DNA from: Microlunatus parietis
Lineage (GTDB): Bacteria > Actinomycetota > Actinomycetes > Propionibacteriales > Propionibacteriaceae
Reading direction: 5' to 3'
DNA: 64,000 nt
NCBI RefSeq assembly: GCF_013407955.1
Contig: NZ_JACCBU010000001.1
Location: 248,001 to 312,000, forward strand
A program made the translations under genes and the position numbers. Below the pieces are notes generated by a model, which saw only the letters and a list, made by a program, of their open reading frames with translations, was not told the origin of the DNA and did no database searches. This document shows, in pieces, positions 26,965-34,639 of the stretch; position 1 is the first letter of the stretch, and each line of letters starts with the position of its first letter.

Positions 26965-27668
26965 ATGAGGACCATCGGGTTGCTGCACGGGATGAGCAGC
27001 GTCGCGATGGTGGACTACTACCGCCGGATCAACGACCGCGTGAACGAGCTGCGTGGCGGGCACGAGCGAGCCGAGCTGGTGCTGTCCTGCGTGAACTTCG
27101 GCGTCATCGAACGATGCGTGCGCGCCGAAGCCTGGGATGAGGCCGGACAGTATCTGGCAGGCAAAGCCCGGGGCCTGCAGCGGGCGGGAGCGGACTTCAT
27201 CGCCTGCGGGAGCAACACGATGCACCGAGTCGCGCCCGTCATCGAGGCGGCGATCACCGTCCCATTCCTGCACATCGCCGATGTGGTCGCGACCACAGCG
27301 ACCGACATCGCATCGGGGTGACCCGGCTGGGACTGCTCGGCACCGCGCCGACGATGGAACAGGACTTCTACCGGAGAAGACTCGAGCGAGCGGGCTTCAC
27401 TGTGCTGCCCCCGGAGCCCGTCGACCGGACCACGGTCGATCAGATCATCTTCGACGAGCTGACCAGACACGTGTTCCGGCCTGAGTCTCGGGAGACCTAC
27501 ATCCGGGTCATGACAGACCTCCACGCGGCCGGGGCCGAGGCGATCGTGCTCGGATGCACCGAGATCATCCTCTTGGTCGGCCCCGACGACGTGCCGGGAC
27601 TGCCGCTGCTTGACTCGACCACGCTGCACGTCGAAGCCATCGTCCAGACCGCGATGTCCCGCGGCTAA
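26965..27668 (+). pseudogene. Aspartate/glutamate racemase family gene, frameshifted
   Basis: Two adjacent frames make one racemase of about 234 residues. The first (26965-27321) starts IGLLHGMSSVAMVDYYRRIN and has the catalytic-cysteine motif ACGSNTMH. The second (27318-27668) continues RLGLLGTAPTMEQDFY and has the other cysteine in VLGCTEI. They meet at GCATCGGGGTGACC, where one more G in the run 27315-27318 would join them. The two halves of this fold cannot normally work apart, though the overlapping GTGA could allow coupled translation. Probably a one-base deletion or sequencing error. Confidence 0.8.
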
Positions 27669-27707
27669 GCCGCCCCACAGCGGGTCCGCCGCGCCGGGAC
27701 GAGCCGG

Positions 27708-28362
27708 TCACCGGCGCTGGAGGAGAAGTACCCCGTCGGTCAGCTCGGCGGCCTCGCCGGAAGGGGCGGTGGCGTGTCGGGTGTGCGTCTGGATGCTCAG
27801 GACGAGCCAGTCGTGCTCGTTGAGGTTCAGCTCCACGAACTGTCGTGCCGGGCTGGGAAAGCTGTGCGCGGGATGATCCGCGGCGTCGACCCAGGGTGGG
27901 AGTGCGGCGTGGGAGAGGACCACGAGGTGACCGCCGGCGCGCACCGTGGTGGCTGCGCGTTGCAGGATCGCGATGCGCGGGAGCGGGACAGGCGAGTGCA
28001 GGAAGCTGGCGGTCATCAGATCGTAGGGGCCGTCGTCCGGCTCCCACCGTGCCAGGTCGGCAGTGACGAACCGGGTGGCCGCGCTGGCCTGTTGACGCTG
28101 AGCCTCGCGGCGTGCGCGGGCGATAGCGGTGGCGGAGATGTCCACGCCGGTGACGAGCCAGCCCTGGGTGGCGAGCCAGATCGCATCGGCGCCCTCCCCG
28201 CACCCCAGATCCAGCGCTTTCCCCGGAGCCAAGTGCTGCACAGCGTTGACCAGGCTAGGGTTCGGGGCGGCCCGACCACACGCGCTCGGCGTCCCGGTAG
28301 CGGCCCTCCCAGAACTCCTGAGGATTCTGAGAGGGCGAGTCGTGGCGCGTGGCGCCTGTCAT
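27708..28362 (-). pseudogene. Class I SAM-dependent methyltransferase (TehB/thiol-methyltransferase-like), frameshifted
   Basis: The main part (27708-28241) has SAM-binding ALDLGCGEGADAIWLA and further motifs VTGVDIS and FVTADLARW. The N-terminal FWEGRYRDAERVWSGRP lies in another frame upstream (to the ATG at 28362). Removing one C from the CCCC run (28264-28267, G on the + strand) gives the expected WSGRPNPSLVNAV and unites them. Such enzymes methylate small thiols, selenite or tellurite. The ATG overlaps the upstream small-protein stop by 4 bp (ATGA). Broken gene or sequencing error. Confidence 0.75.
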
Positions 28363-28535
28363 CGTCCGAACAGGCGGGCGAAGAACCCGCTCGTCGCGGC
28401 TGCCTTCTCCTTCTCCTTGTCGTGTCCGGGGCACCACTGGCCCGCCGGCACGGTGCGCTTGACCTCGGCGATGTGCTGGCCGCAGCCGGCCCAGGTGGTC
28501 TTGCCGCAGGTCTTACAGGTCACAGCTCGGCACAT
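28359..28535 (-). CDS. 58-residue zinc-ribbon-like small protein
   Basis: A short gene starting MCRAVTCKTCGKTTWAGCGQ and ending in a lysine-rich stretch and FFARLFGR. It has CxxC (CKTC near 7-10), GCG near 17 and a late CPGHD, a pattern of metal or thiol ligands; the CGKTTWAGCGxH core recurs in small actinobacterial proteins. Its stop overlaps the methyltransferase start by 4 bp, and 54 bp separate it from the CstR-like gene. Function unknown. Confidence 0.65.
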   Translation of the reverse strand: MCRAVTCKTCGKTTWAGCGQHIAEVKRTVPAGQWCPGHDKEKEKAAATSGFFARLFGR

Positions 28536-28589
28536 GGATTGCTTCTTCCTTCGAGGGCTGTCTGTCGGTTGGTCGTGAGGATCGCTCGT

Positions 28590-28865
28590 TCAGGCGAGCG
28601 TGAGGAACAGCTTCTCCAGCTCCTCGGTGGTGATGTCGTCGGCACGGTTGGTGCCGTCGGGGTCGGCGATGCAGTCCTTCATCGCGGTGGAGATGATCGC
28701 GAACCCGGCACGGTCAAGCGCCGAGGAGACCGCCGCGAGCTGGGTCACCACCTCCCGGCACGACCCGCCGCCTTCGACCGCGTCAATGACGGCGTTGAGC
28801 TGGCCGCGGGCGCGGCGGAGCCGGTTGAGGATGCGGCGCTGGGCGTCGGGGTCACTCGTGGACAT
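28590..28865 (-). CDS. cstR: CsoR-family repressor of the persulfide-sensing CstR type
   Basis: A 91-residue all-helical DUF156 repressor. Cysteines fall at 36 (GGSCREVV) and 65 (MKDCI), exactly the positions of the two cysteines of mycobacterial CsoR, but residue 61, the copper-ligand histidine, is alanine. A C-x28-C arrangement without the histidine is the CstR signature, where persulfide crosslinks the cysteines. The operators at 21612-21655 and 29309-29324 and the CstB-like, rhodanese and TauE genes support sulfide stress sensing. The start overlaps the end of the upstream DUF2892-like gene by 14 bp. Confidence 0.88.
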   Translation of the reverse strand: MSTSDPDAQRRILNRLRRARGQLNAVIDAVEGGGSCREVVTQLAAVSSALDRAGFAIISTAMKDCIADPDGTNRADDITTEELEKLFLTLA

Positions 28866-29172
28866 GAGAACTCCTGTTCGGGACGGGGGCGCTCGTCAGG
28901 TCGACGTGCTGCCGGGCATCGGGGATGTCGAGTGTGTGCTGCGGCGTCTGAGGCTGCCGACGAGTGGTGAGCCAGCTCGTCGGGCATGTTCCTGTGACCG
29001 CCATGACCGCGATGACGGTGGCCATCACGCCGGCGGCTACCGCGATCGCCGGGTCCGTCGACAGCATGGATGCACCGAACGCGCCGACGATCAGGGCGAC
29101 GGCTCCACGGCTCAGCCGCCCCCATACGCCGGCGCGGCATGCCGGGGCGCAGGTGAGCTGTCGGTCAGACAT
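28852..29172 (-). CDS. DUF2892-like small membrane protein
   Basis: Starting at the ATG at 29172, a 106-residue protein with two hydrophobic segments (about 20-40 and 45-62) and cysteines CAPAC near 9-13 and CPTSW near 66. The pattern LSRGAVALIVGAFGASML resembles YgaP-type membrane domains that follow rhodaneses. The remainder is hydrophilic. It is under the CstR operator at 29309 and overlaps the repressor gene. A membrane partner in sulfur transfer is the best guess. Confidence 0.6.
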   Translation of the reverse strand: MSDRQLTCAPACRAGVWGRLSRGAVALIVGAFGASMLSTDPAIAVAAGVMATVIAVMAVTGTCPTSWLTTRRQPQTPQHTLDIPDARQHVDLTSAPVPNRSSHVHE

Positions 29173-29299
29173 AGGCGAAACTCCTCTGACTGTCAGGAAC
29201 GTCGTCGAGTGGGTGGTCGGCCCAAAAGCCCAGGATCGGCACCGAGCTCTCCTCGACCACCCGGGTCGGGTTCTCTCGCCTGATCTCGGTCGCGCCCAT
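29165..29299 (-). CDS. 44-residue ORF after the CstR operator, possible thioredoxin remnant
   Basis: The frame begins ATG at 29299, ten bases from the palindromic operator, and its stop overlaps the next start by 8 bp. It reads TEIRRENPTRVV and SSVPILGFWAD, which looks like the first strands of a thioredoxin (VPILVDFWA) without the active site. It may be a leader peptide or the stump of a thioredoxin gene. Expression is uncertain. Confidence 0.4.
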   Translation of the reverse strand: MGATEIRRENPTRVVEESSVPILGFWADHPLDDVPDSQRSFAYV

Positions 29300-29308
29300 G
29301 ACTCCACT

Positions 29309-29324
29309 ATACCCCCGGGGGTAT
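29309..29324 (-). promoter_or_regulatory. CsoR/CstR-family operator, perfect palindrome
   Basis: ATACCCCCGGGGGTAT is a perfect 16-bp palindrome of the same type as the two boxes at 21612-21655. It lies directly before the leftward operon that includes the repressor gene, so the repressor should control itself and the MBL-rhodanese run. Confidence 0.88.
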
Positions 29325-29524
29325 CGCGATCTCAACCTTGTCATCGCAGCGTCGCGAACGAGGTCTCCGCGACAGAGGCAAGCGGACTCTCCGGACGGTT
29401 GTGCAGCGCCCGCCGATCGCTCCTCGCGCAGCCCACTCCTCTCGGACCGCGTGGGCCGCAGAGGTCACGAACCGGGCGGGAGACGGCTACCCCACGGCGG
29501 CCGGCGAAGACAGGCTGAACCATA

Positions 29525-29559
29525 CGACTATGCTAGATAGTAACTATCATGGATAGTCG
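29525..29559 (+). promoter_or_regulatory. AT-rich palindrome cluster, candidate BlaI-type operator
   Basis: CGACTAT (29525-29531) and ATAGTCG (29553-29559) form outer arms around GATAGT-A-ACTATC (29536-29548). These are the same half-sites found at 24564-24597. The cluster ends 3 bp before the start of the sortase-like gene, which may therefore belong to the BlaI-type regulon. Confidence 0.65.
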
Positions 29560-29562
29560 AAC

Positions 29563-30147
29563 ATGAGGTTGGTCAACGTGCGGAACGGGGTTCGGAGCAT
29601 GCGGGAGACAGTCGGACGGAGTAAGCCACCGCCGCGGCGCTGGCATGGGTTCCTCAGCGCGGCGGCGGGGACGGTCCTCGTCCTCGCTGGCGGGGCGCTG
29701 CTGGTAGGCCTTCTCGCCGCGCCGGAGCGGGTCGAGTATGTGTACGGGACGGTGAAGACGGCGGTCACGGGAAGCATCCATGCCGCGCGGGAGGACGCGT
29801 TCGGAGACCTGCCCACCGTGGACTTGGGCGCCACGGGTGGCGTGCACGAACTAGACGGCTGCGACGGAACGTTCACGGAGATGAGTTCCTACGAGCGGGA
29901 GGGCGTTCCGCCGGTATGGGCAGCTCACAACAATTGTCAAGGCGACGTCCTGCTCCCCTGGGAGATAGGCCAACTGGTGCAGGTCGAGGGTAGCGATCAG
30001 GTGTATCAAGTGGTTGATATCCGCCACACGCCAAAGACCTGGGCGACCACCGATGACCTACTTGGCCTCGACGGTTCATTCGCCTTGCAGACATGCTTCT
30101 ACGGCGAGGACCGGATGAAGTTCGTTGGGCTCGAACCGGTCGATTAG
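29563..30147 (+). CDS. Membrane-anchored sortase-like protein
   Basis: A 194-residue protein with one membrane anchor (about 29-52) and an extracellular domain. It resembles the sortase barrel: a histidine in AAHNNCQGDVLLPW near 118, the pattern YQVVDIRHT, and ALQTCFYGEDRMKFVG near 173-188, which matches the sortase TLxTC...R site with Cys and a following Arg. The domain is shorter than in classical sortases, and an extra cysteine pair may form a disulfide. A start at the ATG at 29599 is also possible. It is adjacent to a BlaI-like operator. Catalysis is not proven. Confidence 0.6.
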   Translation: MRLVNVRNGVRSMRETVGRSKPPPRRWHGFLSAAAGTVLVLAGGALLVGLLAAPERVEYVYGTVKTAVTGSIHAAREDAFGDLPTVDLGATGGVHELDGCDGTFTEMSSYEREGVPPVWAAHNNCQGDVLLPWEIGQLVQVEGSDQVYQVVDIRHTPKTWATTDDLLGLDGSFALQTCFYGEDRMKFVGLEPVD

Positions 30148-31207
30148 TCGCGGGATTGTCGAGACCCGCCCGTCGCGCAGTCCTCAGCGCGGTCCGTCTG
30201 GTGCCCGCGAAAGAGGTGGTCAGGAATCCCATCCCAGGAATGCGGTTGATGAGCCCGAATCGGTCGCGGCGTCGAACCAACACGAGTCCTGCAGTCTCCG
30301 CGGTTTCGCACCCATCCTCGCCCGGAACCGCATCATCGTCCAGCCGGTCGGGCCGTTGGCCTACGACTGCGTTCAGGTCATCGTCGTTCGCGATGGAAGC
30401 GCTATCCTGTTTAGCGAGTTCAAGCAGAAGCTGGTCAAGTTTGGGGACGTGATTCTCCTGGGGGCCAACACACTGCTTGGGGGTGAGCCCGAGGGTCGTG
30501 CAACTGTGACGACGGTCTATCTCGACACCGACTACTTGATTGACCAGATTTTCTGGCAACACGTCGGCATATTACGGGACCGCCTCGACGCGCAGTGCTT
30601 TGCCGAGACTATGTATGCCGAGCCTGCGCAGGTACTTCATATCGGCGAAGATCGAGCGGGTATGCTGATGCCGCGTCTCGATGAGCTGGTTGCTCTCAGT
30701 ATCGATGGCCGATTCGCGGAGAACTTCAATCGAATGCAGGCATTGTGGTTCAGCATCGCTCATGTCGTGACTCCCTTTGTCAAGACCTCACCGATCCGTA
30801 CATCCCCGACGCAGCGCGCGACCGCGATACCCTCCCTACCTCGTGTTCGTCGGTTTGCGCCATTGCGCACAGAAGCGCGCAAGGTCGCTGAACTCTTACG
30901 GACGGACCCGGCGCGGCGTTGGTCCGTGTCGGACTTGGCAGATGAAGTACATCTGTCGAAGTCACAGGTCAACCGCATCTTCGTTGAGGCGTACGGGAAG
31001 TCACCGATCGCTTACCTGACCATGCAGCGAGCCGAGCGGATGGCGCATCTTCTACGCACGACGTCCCGCTCTGTTGCGGCGATCGCTCAGGAGGTGGGCT
31101 GGAGCGATCCTGACTTCGCCGCTCGCCAGTTCCGCCGCGGCGTCGGCCTTACTCCCAGCGACTACCGGACGATGCATCGGGTGACGTCCACGCAAGTGGC
31201 CGGGTGA
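30125..31207 (+). CDS. AraC-family transcriptional regulator
   Basis: The C-terminal 100 residues contain the two AraC helix-turn-helix units: WSVSDLADEVHLSKSQVNRIF and RSVAAIAQEVGWSDPDFAARQFRRGVGLTPSDYR. The N-terminal part (from RIIVQPVGPLAYDC) is a cupin-like sensor domain. The start is unclear: the frame opens with TTG at 30125 inside the sortase-like gene, and residues 1-50 look non-native, with no ATG or GTG before the sensor domain. The 5' end may have been altered where the cargo island joins the conjugative backbone. It probably controls backbone genes. Confidence 0.75.
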   Translation: MGSNRSISRGIVETRPSRSPQRGPSGARERGGQESHPRNAVDEPESVAASNQHESCSLRGFAPILARNRIIVQPVGPLAYDCVQVIVVRDGSAILFSEFKQKLVKFGDVILLGANTLLGGEPEGRATVTTVYLDTDYLIDQIFWQHVGILRDRLDAQCFAETMYAEPAQVLHIGEDRAGMLMPRLDELVALSIDGRFAENFNRMQALWFSIAHVVTPFVKTSPIRTSPTQRATAIPSLPRVRRFAPLRTEARKVAELLRTDPARRWSVSDLADEVHLSKSQVNRIFVEAYGKSPIAYLTMQRAERMAHLLRTTSRSVAAIAQEVGWSDPDFAARQFRRGVGLTPSDYRTMHRVTSTQVAG

Positions 31208-31427
31208 AGGACGCATCTGTCCGGGTGATAGCCGCGGGATCGGTGGCCGCAGGCCCCAGGGCCAGTTCCGATCCGGTAGGCCGGTAGAGACTCGTCGGGT
31301 TCGTCGCGGAGCTGACGGTCGCCAGTCTTGTTCCGTCGTCCGTCTTGTCTTCCTGATCCGCCCGGCGTACCTCGCGGTCGCACGGTTGCTCCCACTCGGA
31401 GTGGCCCTGGCGGAGGGAGGTCAGGCG

Positions 31428-32525
31428 ATGGCTGCGAACGAGGACAAGCAGGCGGCGCGGCAAGTGACGCTCGATGCGCTGGAAGAACGCATCGTGCGTT
31501 CGGTCGAGGAACTGGTGTCGGGCGATGACTGGCGGCGTGCGATCGAGTTCGCCGCGAGGTTCCGGACCCGCTCGTTCAACAACACGCTGTTGATCTGGGC
31601 GCAGCATCTCGAAGCCTACGAACAGGGCCGGGTGCCGACACCGACGCCGACCTGGGTTGCCGGGTACAACGACTGGCAGAAGATGGGCCGCTGGCCGGAG
31701 AAGGACGGCGGCTATCGGATTCGCGGTCCGGTCAAGGCGAGGTTCGCATCGGCGACCCCGCGCGATCCGGCGTCGTGGCGGCGGCTCGGGAAGTGGGAGA
31801 AGCCCCGACCGGGCGAAGTCGTGCGCAGGCGGATCGTCAGCGTCGTCCCGGCCTATGTGTGGGACGTGTCGAGGACGCACGGCGCACCGCTTCCCGAGCT
31901 GCCCCGTCCGAGGCTGCTGGAAGGCGAAGCCCCGGCCGGGCTGTGGGAGGGCCTGACCGAGCAGGCGGAGTCGCTGGGGTTCGAGGTGCTGCGGATGCCG
32001 CGCGACCGCATCGAACGGGGCGCGAACGGCTGCATCCACTTCGAGACCCGGCAAGTGATGGTCTGCGCGGACATGGACCCGGCCGCGCAGGTCAAGACCC
32101 TCGCGCACGAGCTGGCGCACGTCCGGCTGGACGGCCCGAATCAGCGGGACGACGCCCGCGAGCATCGAGGAATCAGCGAGGTACGCGCGGAGTCGGTCGC
32201 GTTGATGATCGCCGCCGCACACGGCATGGACACCAGCGACTACACGATCCCGTATGTCGCCGGATGGGCGAGCAACGTGGACGGGAAAGACCCCGTGGCG
32301 GTGGTCCGCGCCACGGGCGAGCAGGTGCGCAGCACCGCATTCGACATTCTCGACAAGCTCGACACCACACAGCTCGGGAACGGCAACCCGCTGTCCCTGC
32401 GTGTCGATGGCCCGGAGCACACGCCGCAGGCCCAGGAGACGCCAGAGCAGGCCGCGCGCCAGGTCGAGCCGCTGCCGGAGCGGGAGACGCCGGCGGCCTC
32501 AGTCGGCTCGGGACGGGGCCTGTGA
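31428..32525 (+). CDS. ArdC-like ssDNA-binding and M78/ImmA-type metallopeptidase protein
   Basis: A 365-residue protein. The N-terminal part (SFNNTLLIWAQ, TWVAGYNDWQKMGRWPEK) is the ArdC-type single-strand DNA-binding domain of antirestriction proteins. Next comes a metallopeptidase segment with HELAHVRLD near 225. The ATG at 31428 follows GGAGGGAGG at good spacing. ArdC-type proteins protect incoming single-stranded plasmid DNA from restriction. It starts the leading-region operon and overlaps the primase gene by one base. The 220 bp before it hold its promoter and nothing else I can name. Confidence 0.85.
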   Translation: MAANEDKQAARQVTLDALEERIVRSVEELVSGDDWRRAIEFAARFRTRSFNNTLLIWAQHLEAYEQGRVPTPTPTWVAGYNDWQKMGRWPEKDGGYRIRGPVKARFASATPRDPASWRRLGKWEKPRPGEVVRRRIVSVVPAYVWDVSRTHGAPLPELPRPRLLEGEAPAGLWEGLTEQAESLGFEVLRMPRDRIERGANGCIHFETRQVMVCADMDPAAQVKTLAHELAHVRLDGPNQRDDAREHRGISEVRAESVALMIAAAHGMDTSDYTIPYVAGWASNVDGKDPVAVVRATGEQVRSTAFDILDKLDTTQLGNGNPLSLRVDGPEHTPQAQETPEQAARQVEPLPERETPAASVGSGRGL

Positions 32526-33439
32526 TGGTCACCCCCGCCACGGCTGCCGCCGTGTTCGGTCAGCTCGACGGGGCACCGTTGCCGGTCGCGGCTGGTGAGC
32601 TGGCGCGGGCCGGAGTTCCGGTGTTCCCCTGTGCGCCGGCCGGGAAGCGGCCGATCCCGGAGCGCGGATTCCACGAGGCCAGCATCGACCCGAGCCGTGT
32701 TGAGGCGTGGTGGCGGGCGCGGCCGGCCGCGAACATCGGCATCCCGACCGGTGCCGTCTCGGGGCTGGTAGTGATCGACGTGGATGTGCACGGCGTCAAC
32801 GGGTACGCCGCCTACGCGCGGTCAGCCCGGGCCGGGCTGATCCCCGAGCCGCTGGCGGTCGTGCGCACACCCACCGGCGGCCAGCACGCCTACTTTCCAG
32901 CCGACCCGAACCAGGCGCAACGGTCCTGGCAGGCAGGGAAGGTCGGCATCGACTGTCGCGGGGACGGCGGCTACATCATCGCCCCGCCCTCGCTGCTACG
33001 GCTCGACGGCCTGCGCACGCCGTACCGGGTCGAGCAGCTCGCGGCCGGTGCGGCCTGGCCGATAGATGCGGGCCGGCTGCGAGACTTCCTTGATCCTCGG
33101 CCCGCGCCTCGGCCGCGCCTCGGTGGGCCAGTGCGGCGCGAGGATGCGGAGCGGCTGGCGACGTGGCTGGGGCGGCAGGCCACAGACCGCAACCTCAAAC
33201 TCTTCTGGGCCTCGTGCCGGTTGTCCGAGGGCGGGGTGCCGCTCACGGATGCCCTGGACGCGATGGTGACGGCCGCACAATCCGATTTCGGGGAGCGGGA
33301 GATCACCCGCACCGTCTACAGCGCCTATCGCAGCGTCGGCGCCGGAGCCCGCCGGGACCGTCCGGCCGCATCGGCTTCGGGCGAGTTCGCTCGCGGGAAC
33401 GCGCAGCAGCGGGCGCCCGCCACGCGGGGGCTGTCATGA
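32525..33439 (+). CDS. Bifunctional primase-polymerase (Prim-Pol) protein
   Basis: A 304-residue protein with the archaeo-eukaryotic primase-polymerase fold: GVPVFPCAPAGKRPI near 31-45, IGIPTGAVSGLVVIDVDVHG near 73-92 with the metal-binding DVD, and RTPTGGQHAYF and GIDCRGDGGYIIAPPS further on. Replication or conjugative elements use such proteins to prime the complementary strand after transfer. There is no helicase domain; a short C-terminal helical region follows. It is coupled to the ArdC-like gene (TGATG) and to the DUF2637 gene (ATGA). Confidence 0.9.
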   Translation: MVTPATAAAVFGQLDGAPLPVAAGELARAGVPVFPCAPAGKRPIPERGFHEASIDPSRVEAWWRARPAANIGIPTGAVSGLVVIDVDVHGVNGYAAYARSARAGLIPEPLAVVRTPTGGQHAYFPADPNQAQRSWQAGKVGIDCRGDGGYIIAPPSLLRLDGLRTPYRVEQLAAGAAWPIDAGRLRDFLDPRPAPRPRLGGPVRREDAERLATWLGRQATDRNLKLFWASCRLSEGGVPLTDALDAMVTAAQSDFGEREITRTVYSAYRSVGAGARRDRPAASASGEFARGNAQQRAPATRGLS

Positions 33440-34146
33440 AGGAGCTACGCGGCCGCCGGTGGGCGGTCATCACCTCGGTCGCCGGGACGGTGTTCATCGC
33501 TGCCGGCGCGTTCTGGTTGTCGTTCACGTCCCTGGCCGACCTTGCCCGCCGCTCCGGGATCGGGGCCGGGCAGGCGTGGGCGTGGCCGCTGATCGTCGAC
33601 GGCGTAATCGTGGTCTCCACGGTGGCCGTCGTTGCCCTCGCCGGTGAGCGAGCGGCGTGGTATCCGTGGGCGTTGCTGGTCGGCGGTGCCGCGGTGTCGG
33701 TGACGGCGAACTCGCTGCATGCGGTGGTCGCGGCCGACGCCGACGTGCCCGGACCGCTCGCGGCCGCGGTCGCTGCCGTGCCGCCGGTCGTGCTGCTGGC
33801 GATCACGCATCTGACCGTTGTGCTGACCCGCGCCACCGCACGCCCGGCTACTGCGCTCGAGTTGCCGCCGGCGGTCGAGCCGATCACCCCGTTGCCCCAG
33901 AGCGAGACGGCATCTCTTGACCCGCCATCTACGGCGGCAGGCGTCACCGCTGCGGACACGGACGGCGGGCCGGATCGTCGGGCGCTGGCGGCAGAGCTGC
34001 GAGAGCAGGACTGGTCGAACAAGGCCATCGCCCGGCATTTGGGCGTGCATCCCTCGACGGTGGGTCGCTGGCTGCCTCGTGCTCACCAGTCCGATGAGGC
34101 CGACCCGTCCGGGTCGCAGCCCGAGATGGAAGGAGCCCTGCCATGA
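33436..34146 (+). CDS. DUF2637 (SpdB-like) membrane protein with C-terminal HTH
   Basis: A 236-residue protein. Four hydrophobic segments (about 8-30, 45-65, 75-95, 100-125) match DUF2637, the family of Streptomyces plasmid spread proteins and their relatives. The C terminus has a helix-turn-helix, NKAIARHLGVHPSTVGRWLP near 197-216, so it may tether DNA to the membrane. Genes on both sides overlap by 4 bp. A role in intramycelial or conjugative spread is inferred from the family. Confidence 0.85.
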   Translation: MKELRGRRWAVITSVAGTVFIAAGAFWLSFTSLADLARRSGIGAGQAWAWPLIVDGVIVVSTVAVVALAGERAAWYPWALLVGGAAVSVTANSLHAVVAADADVPGPLAAAVAAVPPVVLLAITHLTVVLTRATARPATALELPPAVEPITPLPQSETASLDPPSTAAGVTAADTDGGPDRRALAAELREQDWSNKAIARHLGVHPSTVGRWLPRAHQSDEADPSGSQPEMEGALP

Positions 34147-34547
34147 ACGATCAGGACCGGATGCGGGAGCAGCATCGCTCCGAGCCCGAGCCGCCACCCC
34201 GTAAGCGGAACGACCTGAACCCAACCGAGGCGACCGAAGCAGCGGGGACGCCGGATGCGGTCAAGGCCGCCGCGTCCCGCACGGCGGCGAAGGAGAAGCT
34301 GGCGCGGGTACGGGGCCGGGGCGTGGATTGGGTGCGCCCGACCGACCTGATCGCCCAAGGCGGCGGCCGGCTGTCCCGCCGGGGCATCGACCGGACCGCC
34401 GATATGAACCGGCACGTTCGCGCCCCGATCGAGAAGGGCGCCCGCTGGGTCGCCGAGCGAGCCAAGCGTCTGCCGCCTCTGAGCGCCTTCGGCCGTCGCG
34501 GCGGCGCCGAGCAGGGACCGCACCGCTCCGGGGTCGGGATGAGGTAG
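34143..34547 (+). CDS. Conserved basic protein of the conjugative backbone
   Basis: A 134-residue, strongly basic, hydrophilic protein with no recognised domain or membrane segment. The N-terminal half is rich in R, E and P; the middle has AAKEKLARVRGRGVDWVRPTDL. It overlaps the DUF2637 gene by 4 bp and lies upstream of another unknown backbone gene, so it is probably part of the transfer or maintenance operon. Function unknown. Confidence 0.65.
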   Translation: MNDQDRMREQHRSEPEPPPRKRNDLNPTEATEAAGTPDAVKAAASRTAAKEKLARVRGRGVDWVRPTDLIAQGGGRLSRRGIDRTADMNRHVRAPIEKGARWVAERAKRLPPLSAFGRRGGAEQGPHRSGVGMR

Positions 34548-34639
34548 CCGGGTGGTGATGAGTCATGGGCGCTCATTCCGTCAAGGCGAGCCCCGCAGTC
34601 GTCTGCGGGTGCACCTCGCCGTCGGGAGGTGCCCAGACC

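Noticed and set aside
26965..27668. Two separate overlapping genes (GTGA coupling) instead of one racemase
   Set aside because: Each half carries one of the two catalytic cysteines of a single-domain racemase, so a one-base frameshift is the simpler reading.
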